Positions 18,692-30,053 of a stretch of 64,000 nucleotides of DNA are shown here, in pieces. The stretch comes from Bradyrhizobium tropiciagri. GTDB taxonomy: Bacteria; Pseudomonadota; Alphaproteobacteria; Rhizobiales; Xanthobacteraceae. The stretch lies in NCBI RefSeq assembly GCF_001189845.1, contig NZ_LFLZ01000013.1:62001-126000 (forward strand), written 5' to 3'. The position numbers were made by a program, and so were the translations under genes. How positions within the stretch are numbered: the first letter of the stretch is position 1; each line of letters starts with the position of its first letter. The notes below the pieces were generated by a model. The model made no database searches. It saw only the letters and a program-made list of their open reading frames with translations, and was not told where the DNA came from.

Positions 18692-19047
18692 AGTCGATTG
18701 ACTCCGATACTTGCCGAAGGAGCCATTGCTCCGAGCAGCATGAGTATTCCTGTGAATTCAAGGTCAAAACGTTAGCACGGATATGCTGTCGGGATCTGAC
18801 TGCCAGCTTTGACGCATTGTGCTTGCAAATCAACGCGGTGATGTCGTCCTAAATGATGATGGGTAGTAGTGTTACCGGCTGCTATCTCGCAGTTTAGCGT
18901 AGTTTGATGACGTTGCTCTCGCTTCATTTCACATTGAGGCGCTGACCGAAGTCGTGAGCTGGCTTATCCCGCTCGAGATCGGCATTCCAGCGCGTTTTCG
19001 CCAGCGGGGTATTGCAGCGCAGTTGATCGTGCAGAGGGGCGGGGCGT
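18692..19047. repeat. diverged long direct repeat, copy 2 (pairs with 7834-8192)
   Basis: Same orientation and extent as copy 1, with scattered substitutions and small indels. It lies between the second ABC binding protein and the CIRCE element. The rest of 18562-19294 contains no supported gene; 18587-18680 has AAGCGGACAT-type repeats, as often seen near these binding-protein genes. Confidence 0.7.
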
Positions 19048-19294
19048 GGAGCACCGGCAGCCATTGGCGCAAAGCTGTCATTGGGATTGATTCTCACGTC
19101 TGTGAAGGGCCGTGAAGCGGGCATTTGGCACGAGCCGCAAGTCGGAGAAGGGCTGGGTGCGGACTTATACGCCGCTGGCAGCGCGTTACTTGACTCGCGG
19201 GCGATCGCCGCAAGCATTCCTTCCTGAGACTGCAGTCGAATATCGTGGGCTGAAGCTCTTGCTCCCAAATGCCGCGGGCATAAGTGAAGAGCGG

Positions 19295-19321
19295 TTAGCG
19301 CTCGCTCATTGCGACTGCTGA
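19295..19321. promoter_or_regulatory. CIRCE element (HrcA operator) upstream of groES
   Basis: TTAGCGCTC, 9 nt, then GACTGCTGA matches the CIRCE consensus TTAGCACTC-N9-GAGTGCTAA with one mismatch in the left arm and two in the right. It ends 35 nt before the groES ATG, the expected position. A weak promoter candidate (TTGCTC at 19259, ATAAGT at 19280) lies just upstream. HrcA repression of groESL is established knowledge. Confidence 0.85.
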
Positions 19322-19356
19322 TCCAGAAAATATTCCCAAAAGCCAGGGAGAGCTGC

Positions 19357-21442
<2,086 letters not shown>

Positions 21443-21469
21443 GTCAAAAAGTTCAGCGCCCAAAACAAC

Positions 21470-21499
21470 GAGGGGCCCGGCATCGTTGTCGGGCCTCTC
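21470..21499 (+). terminator. hairpin terminator after groEL
   Basis: GAGGGGCCCG ... CGGGCCTCTC stem with a loop of about 10 nt, starting 28 nt after the groEL stop. There is no clear T-run, so termination strength is uncertain, but the position fits the end of the operon. Confidence 0.65.
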
Positions 21500-21811
21500 T
21501 GCATGACATGTCGATCTCGACGATGATAGCTGCTTGGGGGTGACCGTTCTCAAGAGCTCAGCGCCGTTCATGAGCACGGAGCCGGTCGCTATCGCCGCGC
21601 CGCTCACGACGAAGCTCGCATCGGGCGCCATCCGGGACGTCTGCCTTCGCGGCCTTTTCAGTCGGTCACCGCCGCGGCGCTGGCGATGAGGTAGGAGTAG
21701 GTGCAGGACACCGGCTCGAAGAGCAGCCTGAAGATCATCGCTTGCCTTGGTCGCGGGTCTGGCCGACCGGACGCTGATCCGGCCGGCCGGAACGATCGCA
21801 AGATCGAACTA
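21500..21811. other. intergenic between groEL and peroxiredoxin, no supported gene
   Basis: About 310 nt between the ends of two convergent genes. No recognisable coding frame, repeat or RNA gene. Confidence 0.45.
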
Positions 21812-22474
21812 TTATTTGCCCGGCTGCGCGACAACGCGAAGATACGGCGTCAGCGTCTTCCAGCCGTTCGGGTACTTCGCTGCCGCCTGCTCGTTGGATA
21901 CTGCGGGCGGAATGATGACGTCATCGCCGGGCTTCCAGTTCACCGGCGTCGCCACCGCGTGCTTCGCGGTCAGCTGGCAGGAGTCCAGCAGCCGCAGCAC
22001 CTCGTCGAAGTTGCGGCCGGTGGTCATCGGATAGGTCAGCATCGCCTTGATCTTCTTGTCCGGGCCGATGACGAACACCGAGCGAACCGTGGCATTGTCG
22101 GTGGCCGTCCGACCCTCGGACGTGGTGCCCGCGCCCTCGGGCAACATGTCGTACGCGGTCGCAACCTTAAGGTCGGTATCGCCGATCATCGGGTAGGTAA
22201 CCGCGTGGCCCTGCGTTGCCTCGATGTCCTGTGACCATTTCGCGTGGTTCTCGACTGGATCGACGCTGAGGCCGATGATCTTCGTGTTTCTTTCATCGAA
22301 TTGCGGTTTCAGCCCGGCCATGTAGCCGAGTTCGGTCGTGCAGACCGGGGTGAAGTCCTTGGGATGCGAGAACAGGATGGCCCAGCTATCGCCAATCCAG
22401 CTGTGGAAATCGATCGGCCCATGCGTGGTGTTGGCAGCGAAGTTCGGGGCCTCGGCGTTGATACGAAGCGTCAT
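21812..22474 (-). CDS. 1-Cys peroxiredoxin (Prx6-type)
   Basis: 220 residues. ATG 22474 is preceded by AGGAGG. The peroxidatic motif DFTPVCTTEL has Cys45, and there is no resolving Cys in the usual 2-Cys position. The long C-terminal dimerisation part (PGDDVIIPPAVS...KTLTPYLRVV) identifies the Prx6 subfamily. It reduces hydroperoxides in the cytoplasm. Adjacent to and co-oriented with the AraC-type regulator at 22555, which may control it, although an 80-nt gap separates them. Confidence 0.93.
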   Translation of the reverse strand: MTLRINAEAPNFAANTTHGPIDFHSWIGDSWAILFSHPKDFTPVCTTELGYMAGLKPQFDERNTKIIGLSVDPVENHAKWSQDIEATQGHAVTYPMIGDTDLKVATAYDMLPEGAGTTSEGRTATDNATVRSVFVIGPDKKIKAMLTYPMTTGRNFDEVLRLLDSCQLTAKHAVATPVNWKPGDDVIIPPAVSNEQAAAKYPNGWKTLTPYLRVVAQPGK

Positions 22475-22554
22475 GTCCCTTGTCCTCCTGTTGGCCCGGG
22501 CAGTCGGAGCGCCCGGCGGGATGACGCCGTCCTGCACGTGGCGCGCGGCGCGCG

Positions 22555-23625
22555 CTATGCAATTCTGGCATGAACAGGATGAGAAGCGTGGCGAAGCTCG
22601 GCCAGCGTCGCGTTCCGCCGCAGGGTTTTCGACGGATGTTCCCCAAAGCGAAGACGATAGGCCTGCGCGAATCGACCGAGCTCCCAAAAGCCGTACCGCA
22701 TGGCAACGTCGGTGACCGTGGTTGCGGTGGGATCGGACATCAGCAGGCATTGGCGAGTGTGATCAAGGCGGCGCCCGCGCGCGTATCGCATCGCGCTCTG
22801 ACCCAGGAACTCCTCGCAGGCGAGGTTCAGCGTTCTCTGCGCAACACCGACCTCGGAGCAGAGGTCTGAAAGTGACAGCATTTCTTCTGGGCGCTCCCGT
22901 AGCGCGCGCTCTAGGCTCGCGACGATCTGGCGGTGGCGGCCCGGAGCGGCTCGGTCCCGGCTCCGCTGGCCCGTGGTCAGGCAGGCAAGCAAGGCCTCCA
23001 TAATGGTATCCGCCAGCGCCTTGGCCGGTGCCGGCATCTGGACGATCCAGGGCTCTTCTCTGGCAAGGCGCTCCACATCGTTCATCAGGGAAACGAGCCG
23101 CGTCCGCTGAAGCTCGGGAGCCAAAAACAACCGGTCGTCGTGTGTCGGGACTTTGGGATCAAGGCCAGTGACGTCGGCACCGTACGCGGCCAGCAGGTCA
23201 AGTGGTACGGTGATGACGGCGGCGGACCCCGGTTGGCGGGGCGAGATGGCGCAGGCGAGGTCATTGGTCCTCGGGTGAAAAATATGCTGGTGGCTGACTG
23301 TCCAGCCGGAGATGCGACGAGCGGCAGAGGGTTCGGTCGCGAACATGAAGACATGCGCGTTGGGGACGCCCGAGGTGAGAGTAACGGACGCCGAGGCCTT
23401 GCCCAATCCAATACTCAGCCGGTCGAGGGCTACGCGGGTGAGTCTCGCCTGGAATGTCTCGCCGACAGCACTGCCAAAACCGAGAACATTGGCGCCAGCC
23501 GCGAGTTTGATGGCCTCGAAAGCGTAGGCTTCCGGATCGGTGAAGGCCGCGACGTGCGCGCCGGGTGACACCGTGCTGCCCTGTCGGTCGCGCGGCGTGC
23601 TGACGCTGGCATCTGGAATCCTCAT
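22555..23625 (-). CDS. AraC-family transcriptional regulator
   Basis: 356 residues from ATG 23625 (GTG at 23631 also in frame). The C-terminal third has the double helix-turn-helix of AraC/XylS proteins: LSDLCSEVGVAQRTLNLACEEFLGQSAMRYARGRRL and VTDVAMRYGFWELGRFAQAYRLRFGEHPSKTLR. The N-terminal ~230 residues resemble no small-molecule cupin that I can name. The regulated gene may be the peroxiredoxin downstream or the D-aminoacylase locus across the divergent gap; undecided. Confidence 0.85.
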   Translation of the reverse strand: MRIPDASVSTPRDRQGSTVSPGAHVAAFTDPEAYAFEAIKLAAGANVLGFGSAVGETFQARLTRVALDRLSIGLGKASASVTLTSGVPNAHVFMFATEPSAARRISGWTVSHQHIFHPRTNDLACAISPRQPGSAAVITVPLDLLAAYGADVTGLDPKVPTHDDRLFLAPELQRTRLVSLMNDVERLAREEPWIVQMPAPAKALADTIMEALLACLTTGQRSRDRAAPGRHRQIVASLERALRERPEEMLSLSDLCSEVGVAQRTLNLACEEFLGQSAMRYARGRRLDHTRQCLLMSDPTATTVTDVAMRYGFWELGRFAQAYRLRFGEHPSKTLRRNATLAELRHASHPVHARIA

Positions 23626-23774
23626 TGTCACGACCGTAAGGTAGCCCTGTCAGTCCGACAACGAGTTTGATGGGCGGGGAGGCCGGTGCGGGCGAGATCG
23701 ACATCGGTGGGCGACTGGCTGGTCTCGCGGCCACCAGCCGGGGCCTTGCCGCTCGGTATGTGGCTCAACTGAAT

Positions 23775-23788
23775 ATTGCAAATGCAAT
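23775..23788. promoter_or_regulatory. palindrome, MarR-type operator candidate
   Basis: ATTGCA-AA-TGCAAT, perfect 6-bp arms, in an AT-rich patch 176 nt upstream of the D-aminoacylase start and 150 nt upstream of the AraC start. It shares TTGCAAATGCAA exactly with the site at 33481-33492 in front of the MarR gene. Confidence 0.55.
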
Positions 23789-23903
23789 TAAAAAAATGGC
23801 TGCGAGAGTACCCGTCGAAGCGGGTCGTTCAACGATTTTCCGAAATAATTTGGGCGTTGTGATGCCGACTGCGCTGCCGGCATGTCGTCGACCTCGGAAT
23901 ATA

Positions 23904-23919
23904 ACTTGCAAATACAAGT
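23904..23919. promoter_or_regulatory. palindrome, MarR-type operator candidate at the D-aminoacylase promoter
   Basis: ACTTG-N6-CAAGT in the context ATATAACTTGCAAATACAAG, 44 nt upstream of ATG 23964. The stretch ATATAACTTGCAAAT is identical to 33474-33488 upstream of the MarR gene. Such position-specific sharing over a 10-kb locus points to one regulator. Confidence 0.6.
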
Positions 23920-23963
23920 AACAGCCGCTAGCATTTCTCAACGACTGGCCGCATGGGGGTGCA

Positions 23964-25430
23964 ATGGCGACGACGGGCGAGACGGCGTGCGATTTGATCT
24001 TCCGCGAGGCGACTGTGATCGACGGCAGCGGCGCGCCGCGCTTTGTTGCCGACGTCGCGGTGAAGAGGGATCGGATCGCCGCCATTGGCGATTTCGCCGG
24101 CGTAACTGCGCACGAGGTAGTCGAGGCGCGTGGCCTTGTGCTGGCGCCGGGTTTCATCGACACCCACGGCCACGACGATGGTGCCGTGTTGGCGATGCCG
24201 GGCATGGAGATCAAGGTCTCCCAAGGCGTCACCAGCGTCGTGAACGGCAATTGCGGCGTCAGCCTCGCGCCGCTTGCCATCGAAGGTCCGCCGCCGCCGC
24301 CGGTCTCGACCCTCGGGGGACCCGAGGACTTCGCGTTTCCGACCATGGCGGCCTATCTGGAGCGTCTCGCTGCGTGTCCGCCCGCGGTGAATACCGCAAG
24401 TTTGGTCGGACATTCGACGTTGCGAGTGGGGGCGATGAGCGACCTCAAGCGCGAAGCCAATGCCGAGGAACTGGAGGTGATGCGCGAGCGTCTGCGCGAG
24501 GCGATGGCGGCGGGCGCAATCGGCCTCTCCAGTGGCGTATTCTATCCGCCGAGCCAGGCCGCAACGATCGCGGAGACCGTAGAGCTCGCGCGCATCGCCG
24601 GGGAGGCGGGGGGCATCTATACGTCTCATGTCCGCGACGAGAGCGATGCCATAGTGCCATCGCTTCAGGAGGCCATCACGGTCGGCGCCGCCGCCGGCGC
24701 GCCGGTGGTGATCTCACACCACAAGGTTGCGGGTGTGAAGAATTTTGGCCGCTCACGGGAGACGTTGGCGCTGCTCGACAAAGCCAATGCGACGCACGAG
24801 GTTGGTTTCGACGCCTATCCGTACACCGCGGCGTCGAGCTGGCTGACGCCTGACTATCTGTGCCTATGCAGCCGCGTCACCGTGACATGGTCTAAGACCT
24901 ATCCGGAGATGAAGGGGCGCGACATCGCCGCGATCGCGCGGGAATGGGGCTGCGACGACGAGGAGGCGGCGCGTCGGCTGCAGCCGGGCGGCGCAGTGTA
25001 CTTCCTGATGGACGAGGCGGATGTGCGCCGCATCGTCTCCCATCCCCGTGCGATGATCGGGTCCGACGGCCTGCCCAACGATATGCATCCGCACCCGCGG
25101 CTGTGGGGCACGTTCCCGCGCGTGCTTGGCCACTACGTGCGCGACGAAAAGCTGTTCGGTCTCGAAGAGGCGATACGGCGCATGACGAGCCTGCCTGCGT
25201 CGACATTCGGCTTCGCCGAGCGCGGTCTGGTGAAGCATGGCGCCTTTGCCGACCTCGTGCTGTTCGATCCGGATATCGTGATCGATACAGCCACCTTCGA
25301 GCAGCCGGTCCAGGCCGCGCGCGGCATCGAACTTGTGCTGGTCAACGGCGTGCCGGTATGGCGCGCCGGCGCGTCGACCGGCGCGCGCCCCGGCCGAGTG
25401 TTGCGGCGTCAATCGATGCGCGTGGCTTAG
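23964..25430 (+). CDS. N-acyl-D-amino-acid deacylase (D-aminoacylase)
   Basis: 488 residues. The amidohydrolase metal motif GFIDTHGHDD has His68 and His70. The D-aminoacylase hallmark NGNCGVSLAP carries Cys97, and a late GSDGLPND motif and a composite-domain C-terminus (GAFADLVLFDPD) complete the family pattern. The enzyme removes the acyl group from N-acyl-D-amino acids in the cytoplasm. First gene of a co-oriented set with an M24 hydrolase and a D-amino-acid PLP enzyme. The palindrome at 23904 suggests MarR control. Confidence 0.9.
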   Translation: MATTGETACDLIFREATVIDGSGAPRFVADVAVKRDRIAAIGDFAGVTAHEVVEARGLVLAPGFIDTHGHDDGAVLAMPGMEIKVSQGVTSVVNGNCGVSLAPLAIEGPPPPPVSTLGGPEDFAFPTMAAYLERLAACPPAVNTASLVGHSTLRVGAMSDLKREANAEELEVMRERLREAMAAGAIGLSSGVFYPPSQAATIAETVELARIAGEAGGIYTSHVRDESDAIVPSLQEAITVGAAAGAPVVISHHKVAGVKNFGRSRETLALLDKANATHEVGFDAYPYTAASSWLTPDYLCLCSRVTVTWSKTYPEMKGRDIAAIAREWGCDDEEAARRLQPGGAVYFLMDEADVRRIVSHPRAMIGSDGLPNDMHPHPRLWGTFPRVLGHYVRDEKLFGLEEAIRRMTSLPASTFGFAERGLVKHGAFADLVLFDPDIVIDTATFEQPVQAARGIELVLVNGVPVWRAGASTGARPGRVLRRQSMRVA

Positions 25431-25472
25431 GGCGCGCATTGCGGCGCCGGCGGGATTGATCAGAGGAGGACC

Positions 25473-26705
25473 GTGTTGGGTCGCGAATTCACCAAAATTG
25501 ACATGAGCTTCGACCGGATTCCCTACGACTGGGAAAGCCGCAAGGCGTGGCTCGACATTCCGTTTCCGATCGAGGAATACGAAGCGCGCGTTGCCCGGGT
25601 TCGGCAGGCGATGCGACAGGCTGATCTCGATGTGCTCCTGATCCACGGCGGACCAGGCTGGCTCAACGGCGACGTGCGTTGGATCTCGAACTTTCTGTCG
25701 CAGATCGGCAATACCGTTGTTGTGTTGCCAAGCGACGGCTCGCTGATGCTGACGACTGATTCGATCCTGCACTCGGCGCCGATGCACTCCTTCGTGCATC
25801 AGACGTGGATCCGCGACGTTCGCCCTGGTCATCTGCCGGGAACGGTCAAGGATCCGGTCGGCATTGGTCGCCACGTCTGTGATGTCCTCGCCGAGCGCAA
25901 GCTGGACACCGCTCGCATAGGTCTCGTCGGCGAGCGGTTCTTTCCGGGCGTGATCCTGAATGAAATCCGCCAGCGGTTTCCCTCGGCAACATTTTCCTCG
26001 GGCTTGCTGCAATATTGGTCGGTGAAGCAGATCAAGTCGCAGCGCGAGATCGCCATCATCGAGCAGGCCGGGCGGGCGACCGCCGCCGGTCTCGAGGCCG
26101 CGATGGATCTTGTACGGCCCGGCGTCACCGAGCTCGAATTGTCCGCCGCGGCGCACGGTGCCATGGCCGGGCTCGCGGATTGGGTGGGGCACTGTATGGT
26201 TGCCACCGGCCCGCGCTCGGGGCTCAAGCACCTCTATCCGACCGAGCGCAAGCTCGAGCACGGTGACATGGTGTTCCTCGACATGGGCGTGCATCTGCAG
26301 GGTTACTTCACCGACACCGCCCGCACCTTGTGTGCGGGCGTAGCTGGTGACCGGCAGCGTCGGGTGTTGCAGTGTGGTCTCGACATGTTCGAGGCCGTGG
26401 TCGCCGCAGCGAAGCCAGGCGTCGTGATCGCCGAATTGCAGGACATTGCCCAGGGCATCGCCGAGGACGCCGGCCTCGGCGAACACTATTGGCCGAGCGG
26501 CTTCGGCCATGGCATCGGCACCAACGTCGCCGAGTTGCCGAGCCTGCACTGGAAGAGCGATGCCGTGCTGCAAGCGGGGCAGGTGTTTGCGCTCGAGCCG
26601 ATGATCGTGATCCATGGCTTCGGCTGCGGCGTAGTCGAAGACCAGGTCTTGATCACCGAGACCGGCGCCCGCTCGTTGACGCCGGCGAAGAAGAAGGTGT
26701 GGTGA
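25473..26705 (+). CDS. M24 family metallohydrolase (Xaa-Pro peptidase / ectoine-hydrolase-like)
   Basis: 410 residues from GTG 25473 right after GAGGAGGA. The N-terminal creatinase domain is followed by the pita-bread fold with all five metal ligands in place: Asp270, Asp281, His346, Glu375 and Glu389. Members cleave Xaa-Pro bonds, creatine or ectoine. The stop overlaps the next start (TGATG). In this operon it may open an amide or peptide bond in the same substrate that the D-aminoacylase processes; the exact reaction is not readable. Confidence 0.88.
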   Translation: MLGREFTKIDMSFDRIPYDWESRKAWLDIPFPIEEYEARVARVRQAMRQADLDVLLIHGGPGWLNGDVRWISNFLSQIGNTVVVLPSDGSLMLTTDSILHSAPMHSFVHQTWIRDVRPGHLPGTVKDPVGIGRHVCDVLAERKLDTARIGLVGERFFPGVILNEIRQRFPSATFSSGLLQYWSVKQIKSQREIAIIEQAGRATAAGLEAAMDLVRPGVTELELSAAAHGAMAGLADWVGHCMVATGPRSGLKHLYPTERKLEHGDMVFLDMGVHLQGYFTDTARTLCAGVAGDRQRRVLQCGLDMFEAVVAAAKPGVVIAELQDIAQGIAEDAGLGEHYWPSGFGHGIGTNVAELPSLHWKSDAVLQAGQVFALEPMIVIHGFGCGVVEDQVLITETGARSLTPAKKKVW

Positions 26706-27868
26706 TGAGGAATTCTGGCTCGCCGCGCGACCCGCGGCAAAGCATCAATGCCGGTCTGATTGGCGTGCCGGGCGGCGCACTGAAGCTCACGACTCCGGCG
26801 CTCGTCATCGATCTCGCTGCGATGCGCGAGAATCTCCGGCGCATGATGCGGCAATGCCGGGATGCCGGCATGGCTCTGCGGCCGCACGGCAAGACTCACA
26901 AGTGCAGTGCGATCGCGCGCGAGCAGATTGCGGCTGGTGCCGTCGGTATCTGCGCGACCACGGGGCGGGAGGCGATCGCCTACGCGCAAGCGCGCCTTCC
27001 CGGCCTCCTGGTCACGACGCCGATTGTTCAACGCGCCCATATTGAGACGCTGGCGGCACTGCATCGCACGGGGGCCGACATAACGCTGGTCTTCGACACC
27101 ATCCAGAACATCACCGAATGGGAAGTCGCACTTACGGGCGCCGAGCGTGCGATGCCGGCCTTCGTCGATCTCGATCTCGGCATGGAGCGCACCGGCGTGG
27201 CTTCGGTCGCCGCCGCCGTCGAGCTTGCGCAACGGTTGCGCCAATCGTCGGCGCTAGCCTATGCCGGGCTGCAAGGCTATTCGGGCCGCGTGCAGCACAT
27301 TCTCGCTTTCGCCGAACGCCGCCGGGTCTATCTCGGGCAGATTGAGCGGCTGCGGCACACGCTGGCGGCGCTCATGGCCGCCGGTCTTCAGCCGCCGGTC
27401 GTCAGTGGCGGCGGCACCGGCACCTTCGCCATCGACGTCGAGCACGGGCTCTACACCGAGAGCCAGGCCGGCTCCTATGCGCTCATGGATGTCGACTACG
27501 ACGTAGTCGAACTGTTTCCCGACCGTGCCAACCCGTACCGCTTTGCATTGTACTTGCGCACCTCGGTGGTCAGCGCCAACCAGCCGCATCACGTCAGCAT
27601 CAATGCGGGATTCAAGAGCCTGTCCACCGACGGGCCTTTGCCCCGGGTGCGGTCTGGGCACTGGCCGGGAGCGACCTACGATTTCTTTGGCGACGAGTTC
27701 GGTTTGATCGCTGTCGCAGAGCGTATCAAGCGTCCGGCGGTGGGCGACCTGGTGGATATCGAGGTCTCACACTGCGATCCGACCATCAACCTGCACGACT
27801 ACGTCCATGTGCTCGACGGCGACACGGTCGTCGACATCTGGCCGGTGGACGCGCGCGGCGTGCTCTAG
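26705..27868 (+). CDS. DSD1-family PLP enzyme (D-threonine aldolase / D-serine dehydratase-like)
   Basis: 387 residues from ATG 26705, overlapping the upstream stop. An alanine-racemase-type barrel starts with TPALVIDLAAMREN, and the PLP lysine Lys63 is in RPHGKTHKC. The C-terminal metal site VSHCDPT has His356 and Asp358, the His-x-Asp pair known from D-threonine aldolases. The enzyme would cleave or dehydrate a D-3-hydroxy amino acid. Following a D-aminoacylase, this fits stepwise use of N-acyl-D-hydroxyamino acids. Confidence 0.87.
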   Translation: MRNSGSPRDPRQSINAGLIGVPGGALKLTTPALVIDLAAMRENLRRMMRQCRDAGMALRPHGKTHKCSAIAREQIAAGAVGICATTGREAIAYAQARLPGLLVTTPIVQRAHIETLAALHRTGADITLVFDTIQNITEWEVALTGAERAMPAFVDLDLGMERTGVASVAAAVELAQRLRQSSALAYAGLQGYSGRVQHILAFAERRRVYLGQIERLRHTLAALMAAGLQPPVVSGGGTGTFAIDVEHGLYTESQAGSYALMDVDYDVVELFPDRANPYRFALYLRTSVVSANQPHHVSINAGFKSLSTDGPLPRVRSGHWPGATYDFFGDEFGLIAVAERIKRPAVGDLVDIEVSHCDPTINLHDYVHVLDGDTVVDIWPVDARGVL

Positions 27869-27982
27869 GCGCGACAAGGCTGGCGCCGTCCGGTCCCAAC
27901 GGCGGATGCCCCCGCCGTGACCGCGGCGGCGCCACTCAGCGGGTGGTGCAGCACAGGCAGCATTCGACGGGGAGGTCGCACA

Positions 27983-28285
27983 ATGATCGTCATCACGCGC
28001 CAGATTCGCGCCGCACGTTCGCTGTTGGGTTGGGAGCAGTACGAGCTCGCCGTCCAGTCCGGCGTCGCCATATCAACGGTGCGCCGGCTTGAGGGGTCGA
28101 AGCGCGCGGTCAATGTGCAATCCGACACGATCGAGAAGATCCGGCTCGCATGCGAGCGGGCCGGCATCGAGTTCATCGGCCTGCCGAATCCCGGTGTGCG
28201 TTTGCGTACCGGCGACCGAGCGCTGCCGGCCGACTTGCAGCAGGTGGTCATCTGCAGCTTCGCAATGCATGCAAGCGCGCTCTAA
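27983..28285 (+). CDS. small XRE-type helix-turn-helix protein
   Basis: 100 residues from ATG 27983, preceded by GGGGAGG. The HTH reads IRAARSLLGWEQYELAVQSGVAISTVRRLEGS, an XRE/Cro fold, followed by a short tail (IEFIGLPNPGVRLRTG). It sits within the D-amino-acid locus, 114 nt after the DSD1 gene. It may fine-tune the locus alongside the MarR protein. Confidence 0.8.
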   Translation: MIVITRQIRAARSLLGWEQYELAVQSGVAISTVRRLEGSKRAVNVQSDTIEKIRLACERAGIEFIGLPNPGVRLRTGDRALPADLQQVVICSFAMHASAL

Positions 28286-28494
28286 CGGCACGCAGAACAC
28301 GCGACGCGATGAATGCGAGATACAACGCGTGAGATCCCTGTCACCGCGCCGAAACACTCGATGATCAATGTCGATTCTAGAGATGTTTTATAATTGAAAT
28401 AATTTCGTCGACCGCCTTTCATCGTCATGCGTGCTCGGCAGTGGCTGTCACTGACCACCTGCGGTGGCACGACACAACAAAACGAGGAGGGCCA

Positions 28495-29484
28495 ATGAGA
28501 GCAGTGAAGATCGGCATCGCCGTCGCGGGAGTCATTGCCGCGACGCCGGCGAGCGCATACGAGTTCGGTTATTCAGGATACGCCTCGCTGCCAGGCGTCA
28601 CTGTGGGAGGCGCGACCGCCGGTGCGCCGCCGCCGGGCGTCTACATGTTCAATCAGGTCGGTGTGACAGTCGCCAACATCGTTGGCCCAGGCGCGCCAAA
28701 CATCAACGGCAACGCGACCCCGGTCCACGTCTCGGGCGCTGCCACCGGGCTGTTGTGGGTGCCGGGCTGGACGTTACTTGGGGCGACTTATGATGCGGTC
28801 ATCGTGCAGCCGTGGTTTGCGGTCGATGTCGGCAATCCCGTCGATGCGCATCCCGTCGGCTTCCACAACACCTACTTCGTACCAGCCGAGCTGAGCTGGA
28901 AACTTGGCGACAGCGGTTTTTTCGCCAAGGCGGGCTTCGGCTTCAACGCGCCCAACGGCAACATCTCAGGCGCCAACGGTCTTGCCGGTATCGGCAATCC
29001 GTGGTGGACGTTCCAGCCAGAGTTCATTGTGTCCTATCTGAAGGATGGCTGGAACTTCACCGCCAACGTGTCGCGTGAGATCAACACCAAAAACTCAATC
29101 ACCGACTATCACACCGGCGACATTGTGCATGCCGAGTTCACTGCCACCAAGGCGATCGATCGGTGGACGGTTGGCCCGGTTGCCTTCTATGTCGGGCAGG
29201 TGACCAACGATACGTCCAGTGCGTTCTACAAGGGCGCCATCAACTCCAACAGGTATGACGTCTGGGCCGTCGGGGGCCTGGTCGGCTACAACTTCGGCCC
29301 TGCCCAAATCACGGTGTGGGCGCTCGACCGGGTGTCCGCAACGACGTCGGGCGGAACGGCCGGCCCGCCGGGAGTGGATACCGCTGCGATCTCGAAAGGC
29401 TACACGGTTTACGGACAGCTCAGCTTCCGCCTGTGGGGGCCCGAGAGTGCCGCGCCGTCACGGTTGCCGCTCGTCCGCAAATAA
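28495..29484 (+). CDS. outer-membrane protein, phenol-degradation MetA-pathway-like
   Basis: 329 residues with a signal peptide (KIGIAVAGVIAATPASA). The mature part alternates polar and aromatic residues as in a beta-barrel, and includes SWKLGDSGFFAKAGFG, WWTFQPEFIVSYL and a C-terminal YTVYGQLSFRLW near the end. The pattern matches PF13557 proteins encoded in aromatic catabolic operons and thought to take up hydrophobic substrates. ATG 28495 follows GAGGAGGG. It may feed the enzymes of this locus. Confidence 0.72.
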   Translation: MRAVKIGIAVAGVIAATPASAYEFGYSGYASLPGVTVGGATAGAPPPGVYMFNQVGVTVANIVGPGAPNINGNATPVHVSGAATGLLWVPGWTLLGATYDAVIVQPWFAVDVGNPVDAHPVGFHNTYFVPAELSWKLGDSGFFAKAGFGFNAPNGNISGANGLAGIGNPWWTFQPEFIVSYLKDGWNFTANVSREINTKNSITDYHTGDIVHAEFTATKAIDRWTVGPVAFYVGQVTNDTSSAFYKGAINSNRYDVWAVGGLVGYNFGPAQITVWALDRVSATTSGGTAGPPGVDTAAISKGYTVYGQLSFRLWGPESAAPSRLPLVRK

Positions 29485-29558
29485 CCATCGTCCGGCGCAT
29501 GCCGCGAACGATCGCGGCTGCGCCGGCACAATCCTGCTCATCACCCGAGGACATCAAC

Positions 29559-30002
29559 ATGCTTTCCGAGACATTTGGCATCACGCCGGGCAACGCCGGC
29601 CTCGACAACATTTCCTGGAACATCCTTGGCCAGACCTATGTGCCAAAGCAGTTCACGGATCGTTCATTCGCTTGGCATGCGACACTGCCGCCCGGGGCTT
29701 TCGTGCCACCGCACATTCATCCGACCCAGGACGAGTATCTGTATCTGCTGGAGGGGCGGCTCGATGTCCTGCTCAATGGCGCGGAGGCGGTTGCGGCGAC
29801 CGGAGATGTTGTCCGCCTGCCCATGGGGCTTCCCCACGGCATCTTCAACAGGTCCTCCGGCGTCGCCAAGGTGCTGTTCTGGGTGTCTCCGTCGCGGCGC
29901 TTGTTCGATCTGTTCAAAGGCCTCCATAACCTCACCGATCCCGATGCGGTCGTGGCGCTATCAGCGCAGCACGAGGTCAATTTCCTCCCGCCTGCGTCGT
30001 GA
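29559..30002 (+). CDS. cupin-domain protein
   Basis: 147 residues from ATG 29559. The cupin metal motif PPHIHPTQDEYLYLLEGRLDV (two His, Glu) is followed by GDVVRLPMGLPHGIFN with the last His, so a complete metal site is present. Small single-domain cupin, cytoplasmic. It could be a dioxygenase, an isomerase or a binding protein; no activity can be assigned. Confidence 0.82.
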   Translation: MLSETFGITPGNAGLDNISWNILGQTYVPKQFTDRSFAWHATLPPGAFVPPHIHPTQDEYLYLLEGRLDVLLNGAEAVAATGDVVRLPMGLPHGIFNRSSGVAKVLFWVSPSRRLFDLFKGLHNLTDPDAVVALSAQHEVNFLPPAS

Positions 30003-30053
30003 TGGCGGGCGAGGCATGCGGCTACCGAGGTCACAAGGAGAGGAACGTTACCG

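Noticed and set aside
24864..26615. 583-residue antisense frame over the D-aminoacylase and M24 genes
   Set aside because: Composition typical of a shadow frame (His, Arg, Gln rich) with no recognisable motif.
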